Source of the DNA: JAHWKV01 sp040905365
GTDB lineage: Bacteria > Actinomycetota > CADDZG01 > JAHWKV01
DNA length: 64,000 bases
Reading direction: 5' to 3'
Assembly (NCBI GenBank): GCA_040905365.1
Contig: JBBDRQ010000064.1
Span: forward strand, 1-64,000
Below, piece by piece: positions 23,921-33,313 of this stretch. The translations under genes and the position numbers were made by a program. Below the pieces are notes generated by a model. The model had not been told where the DNA came from and made no database searches. It saw nothing but the letters and a program-made list of their open reading frames with translations. The stretch's first letter is position 1. Every line of letters starts with the position of its first letter.

Positions 23921-24828
23921 GGGTGGTTCGTATGCCGGGGGAGAAGGCATCGACCCCGACCGCGGTCACAATAGGCAATTTCTACGCGGTGCATCGGGGT
24001 CATCAGAGCCTGATCGCCAAGGTTCGCAAGCGGGCCGCCGAGCTGGATGCCCTACCCACGGTACTCACGTTCGAGCCGCACCCGCAAAAGATTCTGCGGG
24101 GAGTTGCTCCACCCGGGTTGGTGACCGCCGAGGAGAAGGTGCGGCTGCTGGAGGAGTTGGGAATAGAGCAGGTGGTAATCCTGGAGTTTACCGAGGACCT
24201 GTCGAAGGTGGAGCCAGAGGACTTTATCGAGGAGATCCTGGTCCGGCAGTTGGGGGTGCGGGCCGTGGTGGTAGGGCAGGACTTCAAATTCGGACGGTAT
24301 GCCCGCGGGGACGTCACGATGCTGCGAACGTTCGGCGCCCGGCTGAACTTCGTTTTTGATGAGGCTAGTATGACCGAGATGCAGGGCCGGCGCGTCTCGA
24401 GCACCGCTATTCGTCACGCCCTGTCCGAAGGCGACGTCAGGTGGGCGGCTGCGGCGCTAGGGCGGCCTTACCGGTTGCCGGGGGAGGTGGTCCACGGCAG
24501 CGGTCGCGGCAAAGTGCTCGGCTACCCTACGGCCAACCTCAACCCGTCAGAGTCGGTGTGTCTGCCGGGGGAGGGGATCTACGCGGGCTACTCCTACGTG
24601 GACGGCAAGGCTCTGCCCAGCGCCATCAGCGTGGGGACCAACCCCACCTTTGGCGACAACCCGTTGAGTGTCGAGGCCTTTGTTCTCGACTACGACGGCG
24701 ATTTGTACGGCCGGCAGATCGAATTCGAGTTCGTGGAACGGATACGGGACCACGTTGCCTTCTCCGGGCCCGAGGAGCTTCACGACGCGATCAAAGCCGA
24801 CGTGGCCGAGGTCAGGCGGCTGCTCTAG
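23917..24828 (+). CDS. ribF: Bifunctional riboflavin kinase / FAD synthetase
   Basis: 303 residues: N-terminal adenylyltransferase domain (TIGNFYAVHRGHQSLI, and SSTAIRHALSEGDV) and C-terminal riboflavin kinase domain (GRGKVLGYPTANLN, GIYAGYSYVDG, ISVGTNPTFG). It makes FMN and FAD. The usual GNFDGVHRGH is GNFYAVHRGH here: HRGH is intact but Asp-Gly is Tyr-Ala. GTG 23917 overlaps the truB stop as GTGA. Last gene of the operon. Confidence 0.93.
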   Translation: MRVVRMPGEKASTPTAVTIGNFYAVHRGHQSLIAKVRKRAAELDALPTVLTFEPHPQKILRGVAPPGLVTAEEKVRLLEELGIEQVVILEFTEDLSKVEPEDFIEEILVRQLGVRAVVVGQDFKFGRYARGDVTMLRTFGARLNFVFDEASMTEMQGRRVSSTAIRHALSEGDVRWAAAALGRPYRLPGEVVHGSGRGKVLGYPTANLNPSESVCLPGEGIYAGYSYVDGKALPSAISVGTNPTFGDNPLSVEAFVLDYDGDLYGRQIEFEFVERIRDHVAFSGPEELHDAIKADVAEVRRLL

Positions 24829-24866
24829 TCCGGGGGCTGCGCTTCACGTTCGGCCCAATAACGTCG

Positions 24867-25505
24867 TTAGCGAAAGCGCGGGCTGCGGCCCCGGCTGCGG
24901 GCTCCACCCCGGTGTTTGCGGCGGCCCCGTAGGTACACGAACATCAGCGCGGCTATCGCGGCCAGCATTATGTAGAAGGGCAGCATGGACTCGTCCGAGG
25001 CCGGATCTACCTCCAACTCCCCCGCTAGGTCGTCGGTGGGTGAGGGAGAGGGCTCGGGGCTCGGCGAAGGCGAGGGCGAGGGCGAGGGCGACGGGGAAGG
25101 CGACGGTTCGGCCCCGGACGACGTAGTAGAGGAACGGCGCGTGGTGCCGGAGGAGGTCCCGCTGGTGTTGCCGGACGTGCTGGAACCGGAGGGCTCGGCC
25201 ACTCTGCCGGAACTTCCCGGGCTGCCTTGCTCGGCGTTACCGGGCTCGCCCGGGTCGTAGGTGCCGGCGTCAATGCTCTCGTCCGAGCCGTCGGCACCGT
25301 CTCGGATGTTGTTGCCGTCGGATCCGCTCTCCCCGGGTTCGACCACCGGATCGCCGTCGCCAATACTGTCGCCCTCCGGATCGGCGCACCCGCCGGGAAC
25401 TTCACTACAGACTTCTTCGTCGCTGACGCTGGCCAGCGCCAAGGGGCCGGTGGCCAGCAAAATCGCGACCAACGCCGCCGGGAGCAGGAACCTAAGGGGA
25501 CGCAT
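24867..25505 (-). CDS. Secreted low-complexity protein with C-terminal membrane anchor
   Basis: 212 residues: signal peptide (1-25, LLPAALVAILLATGPLALAS), an acidic Gly/Asp region, a Ser/Thr-rich region and a run of Ser-Pro repeats near 135-155 (encoded by GAGGGC-type hexamers on the plus strand), a transmembrane helix (about 175-193) and a basic tail GRRKHRGGARSRGR. The layout is that of a sortase-independent wall-spanning anchored protein; no catalytic domain is seen. Convergent with ribF. Confidence 0.65.
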   Translation of the reverse strand: MRPLRFLLPAALVAILLATGPLALASVSDEEVCSEVPGGCADPEGDSIGDGDPVVEPGESGSDGNNIRDGADGSDESIDAGTYDPGEPGNAEQGSPGSSGRVAEPSGSSTSGNTSGTSSGTTRRSSTTSSGAEPSPSPSPSPSPSPSPSPEPSPSPTDDLAGELEVDPASDESMLPFYIMLAAIAALMFVYLRGRRKHRGGARSRGRSPRFR

Positions 25506-25646
25506 TGCCCGTTAGTCTAGGCGTAAGGGTGCCTAAAGGTCGACATTTCCCCGCCTGTGGAGGTGAATTCTCCGGCACAGGCGCGCGGTAGGTGAGGGAA
25601 CTGGGCCGCTGCGTGCTAAGATCGAGGCGACTAGCAATTTTAGATG

Positions 25647-25667
25647 GCGAACGCGCACGCGCTTCGC
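25647..25667 (+). promoter_or_regulatory. Possible S15 autoregulatory hairpin in the rpsO leader
   Basis: GCGAA and TTCGC enclose a GCG-rich inner part 19 bases ahead of the rpsO start. S15 commonly represses its own mRNA through leader structures. The pairing is short and the assignment is inferred from position. Confidence 0.25.
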
Positions 25668-25685
25668 CCAAGCAACGAAGGTTCT

Positions 25686-25955
25686 ATGGCACTCGACACC
25701 ACCGGAAAAGTTGACATCATCGAGCAGCATCGCCGGGGCGACACCGATACCGGCTCCCCCGAGGTCCAGGTAGCTATCTTTACGCACCGGATCGCGGAGT
25801 TGACCGAGCATCTCAAAACACACAAATCCGATCACTCTTCTCGCCGCGGCTTGCTAAGGCTCGTAGGCAAGCGTAAGCGCTTGCTCGCGTATCTGAAGAA
25901 CGAGGATGTCCAGCGGTACCGATCCCTGATCGAAAACCTGGGCATTCGCCGGTAG
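25686..25955 (+). CDS. rpsO: Small ribosomal subunit protein uS15
   Basis: 89 residues, the standard length. Motifs: TGSPEVQVAIFTHRIAELTE, KTHKSDHSSRRGLLRLVGKR and KRLLAYLKNEDVQRYRSLI. ATG 25686 is preceded by GAAGG; the frame remains open upstream but S15 alignment begins here. It precedes pnp, the conserved arrangement in which S15 and PNPase are co-transcribed. Confidence 0.96.
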   Translation: MALDTTGKVDIIEQHRRGDTDTGSPEVQVAIFTHRIAELTEHLKTHKSDHSSRRGLLRLVGKRKRLLAYLKNEDVQRYRSLIENLGIRR

Positions 25956-26091
25956 GCAGGCGGCGCAGGTCCGGCCGGCTGCACCGAAGCGGCGCCACAG
26001 GAAGCGGCGCCACAGAAGGGAGCACTTAGCCGGAAACGCCTAAATCCCCTTTCAGTAGTCTCCTATTCAGGGCTGCCGGATGCCTACGGTT

Positions 26092-26146
26092 CCAGTTATC
26101 AGTTGCGAGCGCTCAGCCTTGGTGAGCGCTCACCACTGACAACTGG
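26092..26146 (+). promoter_or_regulatory. Large leader hairpin of pnp
   Basis: An outer stem of 12 positions with one mismatch (26092-26103 with 26135-26146) and an inner perfect 9-base stem (26107-26115 with 26123-26131, GAGCGCTCA) lie between rpsO and pnp. In E. coli and Streptomyces the rpsO-pnp spacer folds into a hairpin cut by RNase III so that PNPase can autoregulate. The same position and shape suggest that role here. Confidence 0.6.
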
Positions 26147-26190
26147 CCAGTAAGGCTCTGGCAACCCTCCCAATATCGTGGAGGTATTCA

Positions 26191-28479
26191 GTGAGTAACA
26201 AGCAGATCCACTCAGTCCAAGCCAATATCGGCGACCCCGTAGTTCGACTCGAAACCGGCCGTCTTGCCCAGCTTGCCGATGGCGCCGTGTTTGCCCAGAT
26301 AGGCGAGACGACCATGACCGTGGCCGCGACGGTCGCCGGCAGCGCACGCGAAGGCACGGACTTTTTCCCGCTGACCGTCGATATCGAAGAGCGAATGTAC
26401 GCGGCCGGCAAGATCCCCGGGGGCTTCTTCCGCAGGGAGGGTCGGGCCAGCGAGCGGGCTACGCTCACCTGCCGTTTGATCGACCGTCCACTCCGTCCTT
26501 GTTTCCCGGACGGGTTTCGCAACGACGTTCATGTGGTCGGCCTGGTTAACGCCGTCGACCAGCACAACGCTTACGACATTCTTGCCATCAATGCCGCTTC
26601 GGCGGCGTTGATGCTTTCGGGCATGCCCTTCGAGGGGCCGGTGGGAGCGATACGCCTGGCCCACCTTGCCGGCGAGTGGGTTGCCAACCCTTCCTGGGAG
26701 CAACTCGAGGATGCCACCTTTGAAATGGTTGTGGCAGGCCGCAAGAATCCAGATGGCGGCGCCGACGTGCTCATGGTTGAGGCGGGCGCCACCGAGCGGG
26801 CCATGGAGCTCGTGGACGGGGGCGATCCCGAAGTAAACGAGGACATCGTCGCTGAAGGTCTTGAGGAGGCCAAGTCCTACATCTTGGACGTCATCGGTCT
26901 TCAGGAGGAGCTGGTGCAACAGGCCGGGGCGCGCGAAAACACCAAGCAGTGGGCAATCGGCACGATTCCGGCCGAGATTTCCGACAAAGTGGAGCAGGTT
27001 ATCGGGGCCGAGATGGAGGAAGCCCTGAAGATTGCCGACAAGGCGACCCGAGAGCAGAAGCTGGACGAGCTCGCCGCCAAGGCACAGGAAACGCTGGCCG
27101 AGGAGTTCCCCGACAGCACCGGCCACATCAAGGCTTCGGTCAAGAAGGTGAGCAAGGCCCTGATGCGCAAGCGGGTTATAACGGAGGGAGTGCGTATCGA
27201 CGGTCGCGGGGTCACCGACATCCGGGAGATCTCGTGTGAGGTAGGCCTTATTCCGCGGGTCCACGGAACCGGGCTGTTCAACCGGGGCGAGACGCAGGTC
27301 CTGTCCACGGTGACGCTGGGCATGCTCAAGATGGAGCAGATGCTCGACGACCTGGGTGTGATCGACTCTAAGCGCTACATGCACCACTACAACTTCCCGC
27401 CGTTTTCCACCGGCGAGACCGGATTCATGCGGGGTCCCAAGCGCCGGGAGATCGGACACGGTGTTCTGGCGGAGCGGGCGTTGCTACCGGTGATACCGGA
27501 CGCGGACACGTTTCCTTATGCCCTGCGGGTCGTAAGCGAGGTGATGTCGTCCAACGGCTCCACCTCCATGGGCAGCGTCTGCGCCTCCGCTCTGGGCCTG
27601 ATGGACGCCGGGGTGCCGATCCGCAAGCCGGTCTCCGGCATAGCGATGGGCTTGATCAACGAGGGCGACGAGTTTGTGACTCTGACCGACATCCTGGGGG
27701 CCGAGGACGCACTCGGCGACATGGACTTCAAGGTGGCCGGCACGGAGAGCATGATCACCGCCCTGCAGCTGGACACCAAGATTTCAGGCATCCCTTCCGA
27801 GGTCCTGGCTGCGGCTCTCAAGCAGGCTCGTGAGGCCCGGCTGTACATACTTCAGAAGATGGCCGAGGTGCTGCCCGGCCCGAGAGAGCAGCTCAATCCC
27901 AACTCCCCGCGGGTGGTCACCATGAAGATCCCGGTCGACAAGATCGGTGAGGTCATCGGTCCCAAAGGCAAGCGGATCAACGAGATCGTGGCGATGACCG
28001 GCGTACAGATCGACATCGAGGACGACGGCACCGTTCGCATCGGTGCGGTTGAGCAGGGACCGGCCGACGAGGCCCGCCGGATGATCGAAGAGGTGGCGGA
28101 TCCCAAGCTGCCCGAGCCCGGTGAGAAGTACCTGGGCCGCGTGGTCAAGATCGTCGATTTCGGGGCGTTTGTGAACCTCACGGGCGGTACCGACGGGTTA
28201 GTGCACATCTCGAAGCTGGGCGGCGACATCCGGCTGGCTCGGGTGGAGGACGTGCTCAGCGAAGGGGACACTCTGGAGGTCGAGGTCACCGAGATCGACG
28301 GCCGGGGCAAGATCTCATTGACTCCTGTAAGCCTGCCGCCCCGGGTTGCCGAGCTGCCTGCCGACTACGAGTCCCGCAACCCCCGGCCGGGCCGGGGTGG
28401 AGGCGGCGACCGCCCCCGGCGCGAGAGCAGGGGCGGAGGCGGCGACCGCGGCCGGCGGGACCGGGGCCCCCGGCAGTAG
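26191..28479 (+). CDS. pnp: Polyribonucleotide nucleotidyltransferase (PNPase)
   Basis: 762 residues with two RNase PH cores (about 15-240 and 330-560; GGFFRREGRASERATLTCRL, and PFSTGETGFMRGPKRREIGH), an alpha-helical linker, then KH (IGEVIGPKGKRINEI) and S1 (GRVVKIVDFGAFVNL) domains and an Arg/Gly-rich tail. It degrades RNA 3' to 5' using phosphate. GTG 26191 follows GGAGGT. Confidence 0.97.
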   Translation: MSNKQIHSVQANIGDPVVRLETGRLAQLADGAVFAQIGETTMTVAATVAGSAREGTDFFPLTVDIEERMYAAGKIPGGFFRREGRASERATLTCRLIDRPLRPCFPDGFRNDVHVVGLVNAVDQHNAYDILAINAASAALMLSGMPFEGPVGAIRLAHLAGEWVANPSWEQLEDATFEMVVAGRKNPDGGADVLMVEAGATERAMELVDGGDPEVNEDIVAEGLEEAKSYILDVIGLQEELVQQAGARENTKQWAIGTIPAEISDKVEQVIGAEMEEALKIADKATREQKLDELAAKAQETLAEEFPDSTGHIKASVKKVSKALMRKRVITEGVRIDGRGVTDIREISCEVGLIPRVHGTGLFNRGETQVLSTVTLGMLKMEQMLDDLGVIDSKRYMHHYNFPPFSTGETGFMRGPKRREIGHGVLAERALLPVIPDADTFPYALRVVSEVMSSNGSTSMGSVCASALGLMDAGVPIRKPVSGIAMGLINEGDEFVTLTDILGAEDALGDMDFKVAGTESMITALQLDTKISGIPSEVLAAALKQAREARLYILQKMAEVLPGPREQLNPNSPRVVTMKIPVDKIGEVIGPKGKRINEIVAMTGVQIDIEDDGTVRIGAVEQGPADEARRMIEEVADPKLPEPGEKYLGRVVKIVDFGAFVNLTGGTDGLVHISKLGGDIRLARVEDVLSEGDTLEVEVTEIDGRGKISLTPVSLPPRVAELPADYESRNPRPGRGGGGDRPRRESRGGGGDRGRRDRGPRQ

Positions 28480-28537
28480 TGCTCTACGGCGGCATTCGGG
28501 CGCCCTACTCGCGCGACCGAGCACTAGGCGTACCCGT

Positions 28538-29791
28538 TTGATCGAGAAGACGGTCCTGCCCAGCGGCCTGACCGTGATGACCGAACGAATGCCCGAGATT
28601 CGTTCGGCGTCCATAGGGTTCTGGGTGGGAGCCGGATCGCGCGACGAGCCGGCCGAGGTGCAGGGCGCTTCACACTTTTTGGAGCACCTGCTTTTCAAGG
28701 GCACCTCCAACCGGACCACCAGGCAGATCGCCGAGGCGTTCGACTCGGTGGGCGGTGAAGCCAACGCCTTTTCTGAGAAGGAGTACACCTGCTACTACGG
28801 CCGGGTTCTGGACAAGGACCTGCCCATGGCGGCCGAGGTGCTCTGCGACATGCTCCAGGACTCCGTGCTGGCCGAGTCCGACATCGAGGCGGAGCGCAAT
28901 GTGATCCTCGAGGAGCTGGCGATGCACGAGGACACGCCTGAGGACCTCGTCCACGACGCTTTCGCCGAAACGCTGTTCGGCGATCACCCGCTGGGCCGGG
29001 AGATCATGGGCACCGTGGACTCCGTTAAAGCCATTGACCGGCCGGCGCTGCACCGCTTCTACGAGACTAACTACACCACCGCGGACGTCACCGTGTCTGC
29101 GGCCGGCAACGTCTCGCACGAGCAGGTGCTGGACCTGGTCGGCGCGGCGTTTCCCACAGGGGAGTCCGGCCAAACTGCCCGGGCCCGCCACCGCGGTGAA
29201 TCGGCAAGCCGGCTGCGGGTGCTGGACCGCTCGACCGAACAGGCGCACATCGTGGTCGGAGGCTTGGGCTACCACGCCCGCCACCGGGACCGCTTTGCGT
29301 GGGGGGTTCTGGACAACTTGCTGGGGGGAGGAACCTCCTCCCGATTGTTCCAGTCGATTCGGGAGGACCGGGGTCTCGCGTACTCGGTATTTTCGTACCG
29401 GACGATGTTCAGCGAGGTCGGCAGTTACGCTATCTATGCAGGCACCGGCCCGGCCAATGCGCGCCGTGTCTTGGACCTGATTACGGCCGAGCTGGACTCG
29501 GTGCTGGAGGGGAAGGTAACCGAGCAGGAGCTCGCGGTGTCCAAGGGTCAGCTGACCGGGAGTCTGGTCCTGGCTTTGGAGGATTCGGCTTCGCGCATGG
29601 CGCGGCTGGGTAAATCGGCGATGGCCGGCGGCGAGCTGCTTTCTATAGACGAGATTCTCGACGCGGTACAGGGGGTGACCATCGAGGAAGTGCAGAGGGT
29701 GGCGGCTGAGCTTCTGAATCCGCTACGCAGGACCCTGACCGTTATCGGGCCGTTCAAGGAAAAGGATTTCTCGAGTTGGGTGAACGCATGA
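28538..29791 (+). CDS. M16 family zinc metallopeptidase (processing-peptidase-like)
   Basis: 417 residues. The inverted zinc motif HFLEH and the downstream ERNVILEELAMHED give the HxxEH...E site. The C-terminal half has GGGTSSRLFQSIREDRGLAYSV, the R/Y substrate motif of the family. Actinobacterial homologues lie, as here, between pnp and dapB. TTG 28538 is the only start codon between the pnp stop and the conserved LIEKTVLPSGLTVMTE opening. Likely cytoplasmic peptide processing; the target is unknown. Confidence 0.88.
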   Translation: MIEKTVLPSGLTVMTERMPEIRSASIGFWVGAGSRDEPAEVQGASHFLEHLLFKGTSNRTTRQIAEAFDSVGGEANAFSEKEYTCYYGRVLDKDLPMAAEVLCDMLQDSVLAESDIEAERNVILEELAMHEDTPEDLVHDAFAETLFGDHPLGREIMGTVDSVKAIDRPALHRFYETNYTTADVTVSAAGNVSHEQVLDLVGAAFPTGESGQTARARHRGESASRLRVLDRSTEQAHIVVGGLGYHARHRDRFAWGVLDNLLGGGTSSRLFQSIREDRGLAYSVFSYRTMFSEVGSYAIYAGTGPANARRVLDLITAELDSVLEGKVTEQELAVSKGQLTGSLVLALEDSASRMARLGKSAMAGGELLSIDEILDAVQGVTIEEVQRVAAELLNPLRRTLTVIGPFKEKDFSSWVNA

Positions 29792-30528
29792 TCAACGTAG
29801 GAGTAATAGGTTCCCGCGGCCGCATGGGCTCACAGGTTTGTGCCGCCGTCGAAGAGGACGACGAGCTCGAGCTTGTGGCCGAGATCGATGTGGATCAGGG
29901 TTCGCTAAGCGACTTGGTGACCGACGGGGTGCAGGTGGCCGTGGACTTCACGCACGCGGACGCGGCTGCGGAAAACATTGCGTGGTGTATCAAAAACGGG
30001 ATTCACGTCGTGGTGGGCACCTCGGGCCTTTCACCCGAGACTCTCAAGGGCATTGCCGAGCTGACCCCCAAGTGCGAAGGCAACGTGCTGGTGGCGCCGA
30101 ACTTCGCGATCGGGGCGGTGCTGGCAATGCGGTTTGCCGAGATGGCGGCGCAGTGGATGCCCGACGCCGAGGTGATCGAGATGCACCACAACCGAAAGAT
30201 CGACTCGCCTTCGGGCACGGCCGTCAACACTGCATCGGGCATCGCCCGGGGCCGGCAGACTGCGCCATCGCTTCCGCCCGGTACGCTCAAGGAAACCCTG
30301 CCGGGCGCCCGGGGGGCCGAGCTGGACGAGGTCAGAATCCACAGTGTTCGTCTGCCGGGCTTGGTCGCCCATCAGGAGGTGTTGTTCGGCGGGCCCGGCC
30401 AGGTGCTGTCGATCCGCCATGATTCCACCGACCGCACGTCGTTTATGCCCGGAGTGGTGTTGGCGATCAAAAAAATCAGCGAGCATCGGGGACTGGTCGT
30501 CGGCCTGGAGCACTATCTGGGTATTTGA
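29788..30528 (+). CDS. dapB: 4-hydroxy-tetrahydrodipicolinate reductase
   Basis: 246 residues. NAD(P)-binding VGVIGSRGRMGSQV, VDFTHADAA, VVGTSG, and the catalytic/substrate motif EMHHNRKIDSPSGTA. It makes tetrahydrodipicolinate for lysine and peptidoglycan. ATG 29788 overlaps the M16 peptidase stop as ATGA. Confidence 0.95.
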   Translation: MINVGVIGSRGRMGSQVCAAVEEDDELELVAEIDVDQGSLSDLVTDGVQVAVDFTHADAAAENIAWCIKNGIHVVVGTSGLSPETLKGIAELTPKCEGNVLVAPNFAIGAVLAMRFAEMAAQWMPDAEVIEMHHNRKIDSPSGTAVNTASGIARGRQTAPSLPPGTLKETLPGARGAELDEVRIHSVRLPGLVAHQEVLFGGPGQVLSIRHDSTDRTSFMPGVVLAIKKISEHRGLVVGLEHYLGI

Positions 30529-30678
30529 CCGGCGCGGATCGGCTCGGTGGATAAGTTGTTACAATCCGGGCACGAGTTTTCCCTCTCTGTGCCATCGGCG
30601 CGGAGAGGCACTGTTTAGTTTCTTGCCCCGGCCCGGAAGCGGTAGGCGCCGGGTCAACGTCCCAAAGAAGGAGTGAGA

Positions 30679-31566
30679 GTGGGCGGGCGATTTGGCGATC
30701 TCATCACGGCTATGGTCACTCCGTTCGACGCGGAGGGCAAGGTCGATCATGTGCGCGCGCAGGAGCTGGCCGCCTGGCTCGTCGATGAGCGGGGCTCGGA
30801 CGGGGTGGTCGTGGCCGGCTCTACCGGTGAGGCTTCCACTCTGACCGATGAAGAGCAGCGGGAACTGTGGCTTGCGGTCAAGGAGGCGGTTGGAGACCGG
30901 GCCACCGTGATAGGCGGCACCGGCAGCAACGACACCGAGCACGCCGTGAAGCTGACCAGGCTCGCGGCGCGCGACGGCCTGGATGCCGCACTAAGTGTGA
31001 CGCCCTACTACAACAAGCCCCCACAGGCAGGCCTGCTCGCGCACTTCAAGGCGGTTGCCGCGGCGGGGAGCATTCCGATAATTCTTTACGATATCCCCGG
31101 CCGCAGCGTGGTCAAGATTGCTCACGAGACGATCATGGAGCTGGCGCAGGTGGAGAACATCGCGGGCGTCAAGGACGCCTGCGGCAACGCTCAGGGGGCG
31201 GCCCGGTTAGTGGCCGACAGCCCGGAGTGGTTCGAGGTCTACTCCGGCAACGACGGGGACACGCTTCCGTGGATGAGCGTCGGTGCAGTTGGCGTAATCG
31301 CCGTGGCGTCCCAGGTGGTGGGCCCGCAGATGGCCGAGATGATCAAGCGTTTCAAGGCGGGCGACGTACAGGGCGCCGCCGGCATTCACCTCAAGATGAT
31401 GCCGGTCTTCGACGCCATGGGTATAACTACCAATCCCATACCGGTACGGGCGGCGCTAGGTCTGCTCGGGCAGCCGGTCGGCTCACCTCGCCTGCCGCTG
31501 ATCCCCGCCACCGGCGATCAGATCCAGACGCTAAAGCGCGTCCTGAAGACCGCAGGCGTGTTGTGA
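30679..31566 (+). CDS. dapA: 4-hydroxy-tetrahydrodipicolinate synthase
   Basis: 295 residues of the (beta/alpha)8 DHDPS family: GSTGEASTLTDEEQ, the catalytic Tyr in VTPYYNKPPQ, and the Schiff-base Lys in AGVKDACGN. It condenses pyruvate with aspartate semialdehyde. GTG 30679 is preferred over GTG 30673 because AAGGAG at 30667-30672 would have no spacing to the latter. About 150 bases separate it from dapB, so it may have its own promoter. Confidence 0.95.
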   Translation: MGGRFGDLITAMVTPFDAEGKVDHVRAQELAAWLVDERGSDGVVVAGSTGEASTLTDEEQRELWLAVKEAVGDRATVIGGTGSNDTEHAVKLTRLAARDGLDAALSVTPYYNKPPQAGLLAHFKAVAAAGSIPIILYDIPGRSVVKIAHETIMELAQVENIAGVKDACGNAQGAARLVADSPEWFEVYSGNDGDTLPWMSVGAVGVIAVASQVVGPQMAEMIKRFKAGDVQGAAGIHLKMMPVFDAMGITTNPIPVRAALGLLGQPVGSPRLPLIPATGDQIQTLKRVLKTAGVL

Positions 31567-31606
31567 GAGCTGCCGAACCAATGATCATCGAACTGCCGGA
31601 GGAGCT

Positions 31607-33313
31607 TTGAGCACTTCCTCAAGGCGCGGCAAACCCGCGGGCGCCGGCAGCAGCACCACCACCAGGGTCGTCTTTCTCGGCGGCATGGGCGAGATAGGGC
31701 GCAACATGACCCTGTTCGAACATGACGGCAAGATTCTGGTTGTCGATGTGGGGCTGATGTTCCCGACCGAGGAGATGCTGGGGGTCGACCTGGTGCTCCC
31801 GGACTTCACGTACCTGCGCGAGAGGGCCGACCGGGTGATCGGCGTCCTGCTCACCCACGCCCACGAGGACCATATCGGTGGGCTGGCGTACCTGCTCAAG
31901 GAGATGGATCTGCCGCCGGTCTACGGGGCAAAGCTGACGCTGGGCATCCTGCGCCCCAAGCTGGAGGAACACAGGGTCCTGGGCAGGGCCGAGCTGGTGG
32001 AGGTGGCCGCACCCGGTGAGCTGGAACTCGGGCCGTTCAAACTGCGCTTTTTCAACATGGTCCACTCCATTCCCGACTGCCTGGGAACGCTGATCACCAC
32101 TGAGGCGGGGACGATCCTTTACACCAGCGACTACAAGCTCGACACCGATCCTATCGGCGGGCGGGCTACCGACCTGGAGGGCATTGCCCAGGCAGGGCGG
32201 GAGGGAATCGACCTGTTGATGGGCGACTCTACGGGTGCAGATCACCCCGGACACACGCCGTCGGAGCGGACTGTAGGCAAACCGATTGCCGACGCCGTAA
32301 GCTCGGCTTCCGGGCGGGTGATAGTCGCCTGCTTCGCCTCCAACCTGCACCGGGTGCAGCAGATCGCTCGGGCGGCCGAGGAGGACGGACGGAGGGTCGC
32401 CTTTCTGGGCCGGAGCATGGTCAACAACGTCAACGTCGCTATGAAGCTCGGCTACATCGACATTCCCGAGTCCATGATCATCCCCATCAACCAGACCGAG
32501 CAGCATCCGGCGCACAAGGTGGTCGTCATCTGTACCGGATCGCAGGGCGAGCCTTTGTCCGCCCTGTCCCTGATGGCCGCTCGGGAGCACAAGTGGATCA
32601 AGCTGCATGACGGGGACACCGTGATCCTTTCGGCAACCCCCATTCCGGGCAACGAGTCCGCGGTTCGCAGGGTCATCGACGGCCTGTTCCGAATAGGAGC
32701 AACGGTGGTCGCGCCCCCCACCTCTTCGGTGCACGTGTCCGGTCACGCCGCGGCCGAGGACTTGAAGGTGCTGCTCAATACCGCCAAACCCAACTTCTTC
32801 GTGCCCGTCCACGGTGAGTACCGCCACCTGGCGCTGCACCGGGATTTGGCGCTGGAGACGGGCATTCCTTTGGAGAGCACGCTGGTTATGGATGACGGGG
32901 ATGTTCTGGAGCTCACCGACGGCAAGGTTTCCAAGGCGCGGGAGAAGGTCGAAGCCGGCTACGTGTTTGTCGACGGGCTGGGCATAGGAGATGTCGAAGA
33001 TGAGGTGCTAAGAGACCGCCGGGTGCTGGCCGACGAAGGGGTTGTTGTGTGTGTGGTGACCATCAACCTGGCGGACGGAAGCCTGGTTGCAGGGCCCGAC
33101 ATAATCTCCAAAGGCTTCGTCTTCGAGGACAGCGCGGTGGAATTGATAGAGGAAGCCAAGGCGGAAATACGGCAATCACTGGCCACTTTGGCGGAGGATG
33201 AGATTACCGACTACACCGCGGTGCGTCGAACGGTCCGCAAGACGCTCGGAAAATTTGTTTGGAGGCAAACCGGCAGACGGCCGATCATCGTGCCGGTTGT
33301 CATGGAGGTCTGA
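31607..33313 (+). CDS. rnj: Ribonuclease J
   Basis: 568 residues: metallo-beta-lactamase fold with LTHAHEDHIGGLAYL, the beta-CASP region (DSTGADHPGHTPSE, CTGSQGEPLSALS) and HVSGHAAAEDL, then the C-terminal domain. It is an endo- and 5' exoribonuclease. TTG 31607 overlaps the stop of a 9-codon frame (31581-31610) that follows dapA, as TTGA. RNase Y and PNPase are also in this window. Confidence 0.95.
   Translation: MSTSSRRGKPAGAGSSTTTRVVFLGGMGEIGRNMTLFEHDGKILVVDVGLMFPTEEMLGVDLVLPDFTYLRERADRVIGVLLTHAHEDHIGGLAYLLKEMDLPPVYGAKLTLGILRPKLEEHRVLGRAELVEVAAPGELELGPFKLRFFNMVHSIPDCLGTLITTEAGTILYTSDYKLDTDPIGGRATDLEGIAQAGREGIDLLMGDSTGADHPGHTPSERTVGKPIADAVSSASGRVIVACFASNLHRVQQIARAAEEDGRRVAFLGRSMVNNVNVAMKLGYIDIPESMIIPINQTEQHPAHKVVVICTGSQGEPLSALSLMAAREHKWIKLHDGDTVILSATPIPGNESAVRRVIDGLFRIGATVVAPPTSSVHVSGHAAAEDLKVLLNTAKPNFFVPVHGEYRHLALHRDLALETGIPLESTLVMDDGDVLELTDGKVSKAREKVEAGYVFVDGLGIGDVEDEVLRDRRVLADEGVVVCVVTINLADGSLVAGPDIISKGFVFEDSAVELIEEAKAEIRQSLATLAEDEITDYTAVRRTVRKTLGKFVWRQTGRRPIIVPVVMEV

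Noticed and set aside
25050..25110. GAGGGC hexamer array as a CRISPR or regulatory repeat
   Set aside because: It encodes the Ser-Pro repeat of the secreted protein on the minus strand; units are six bases without spacers.
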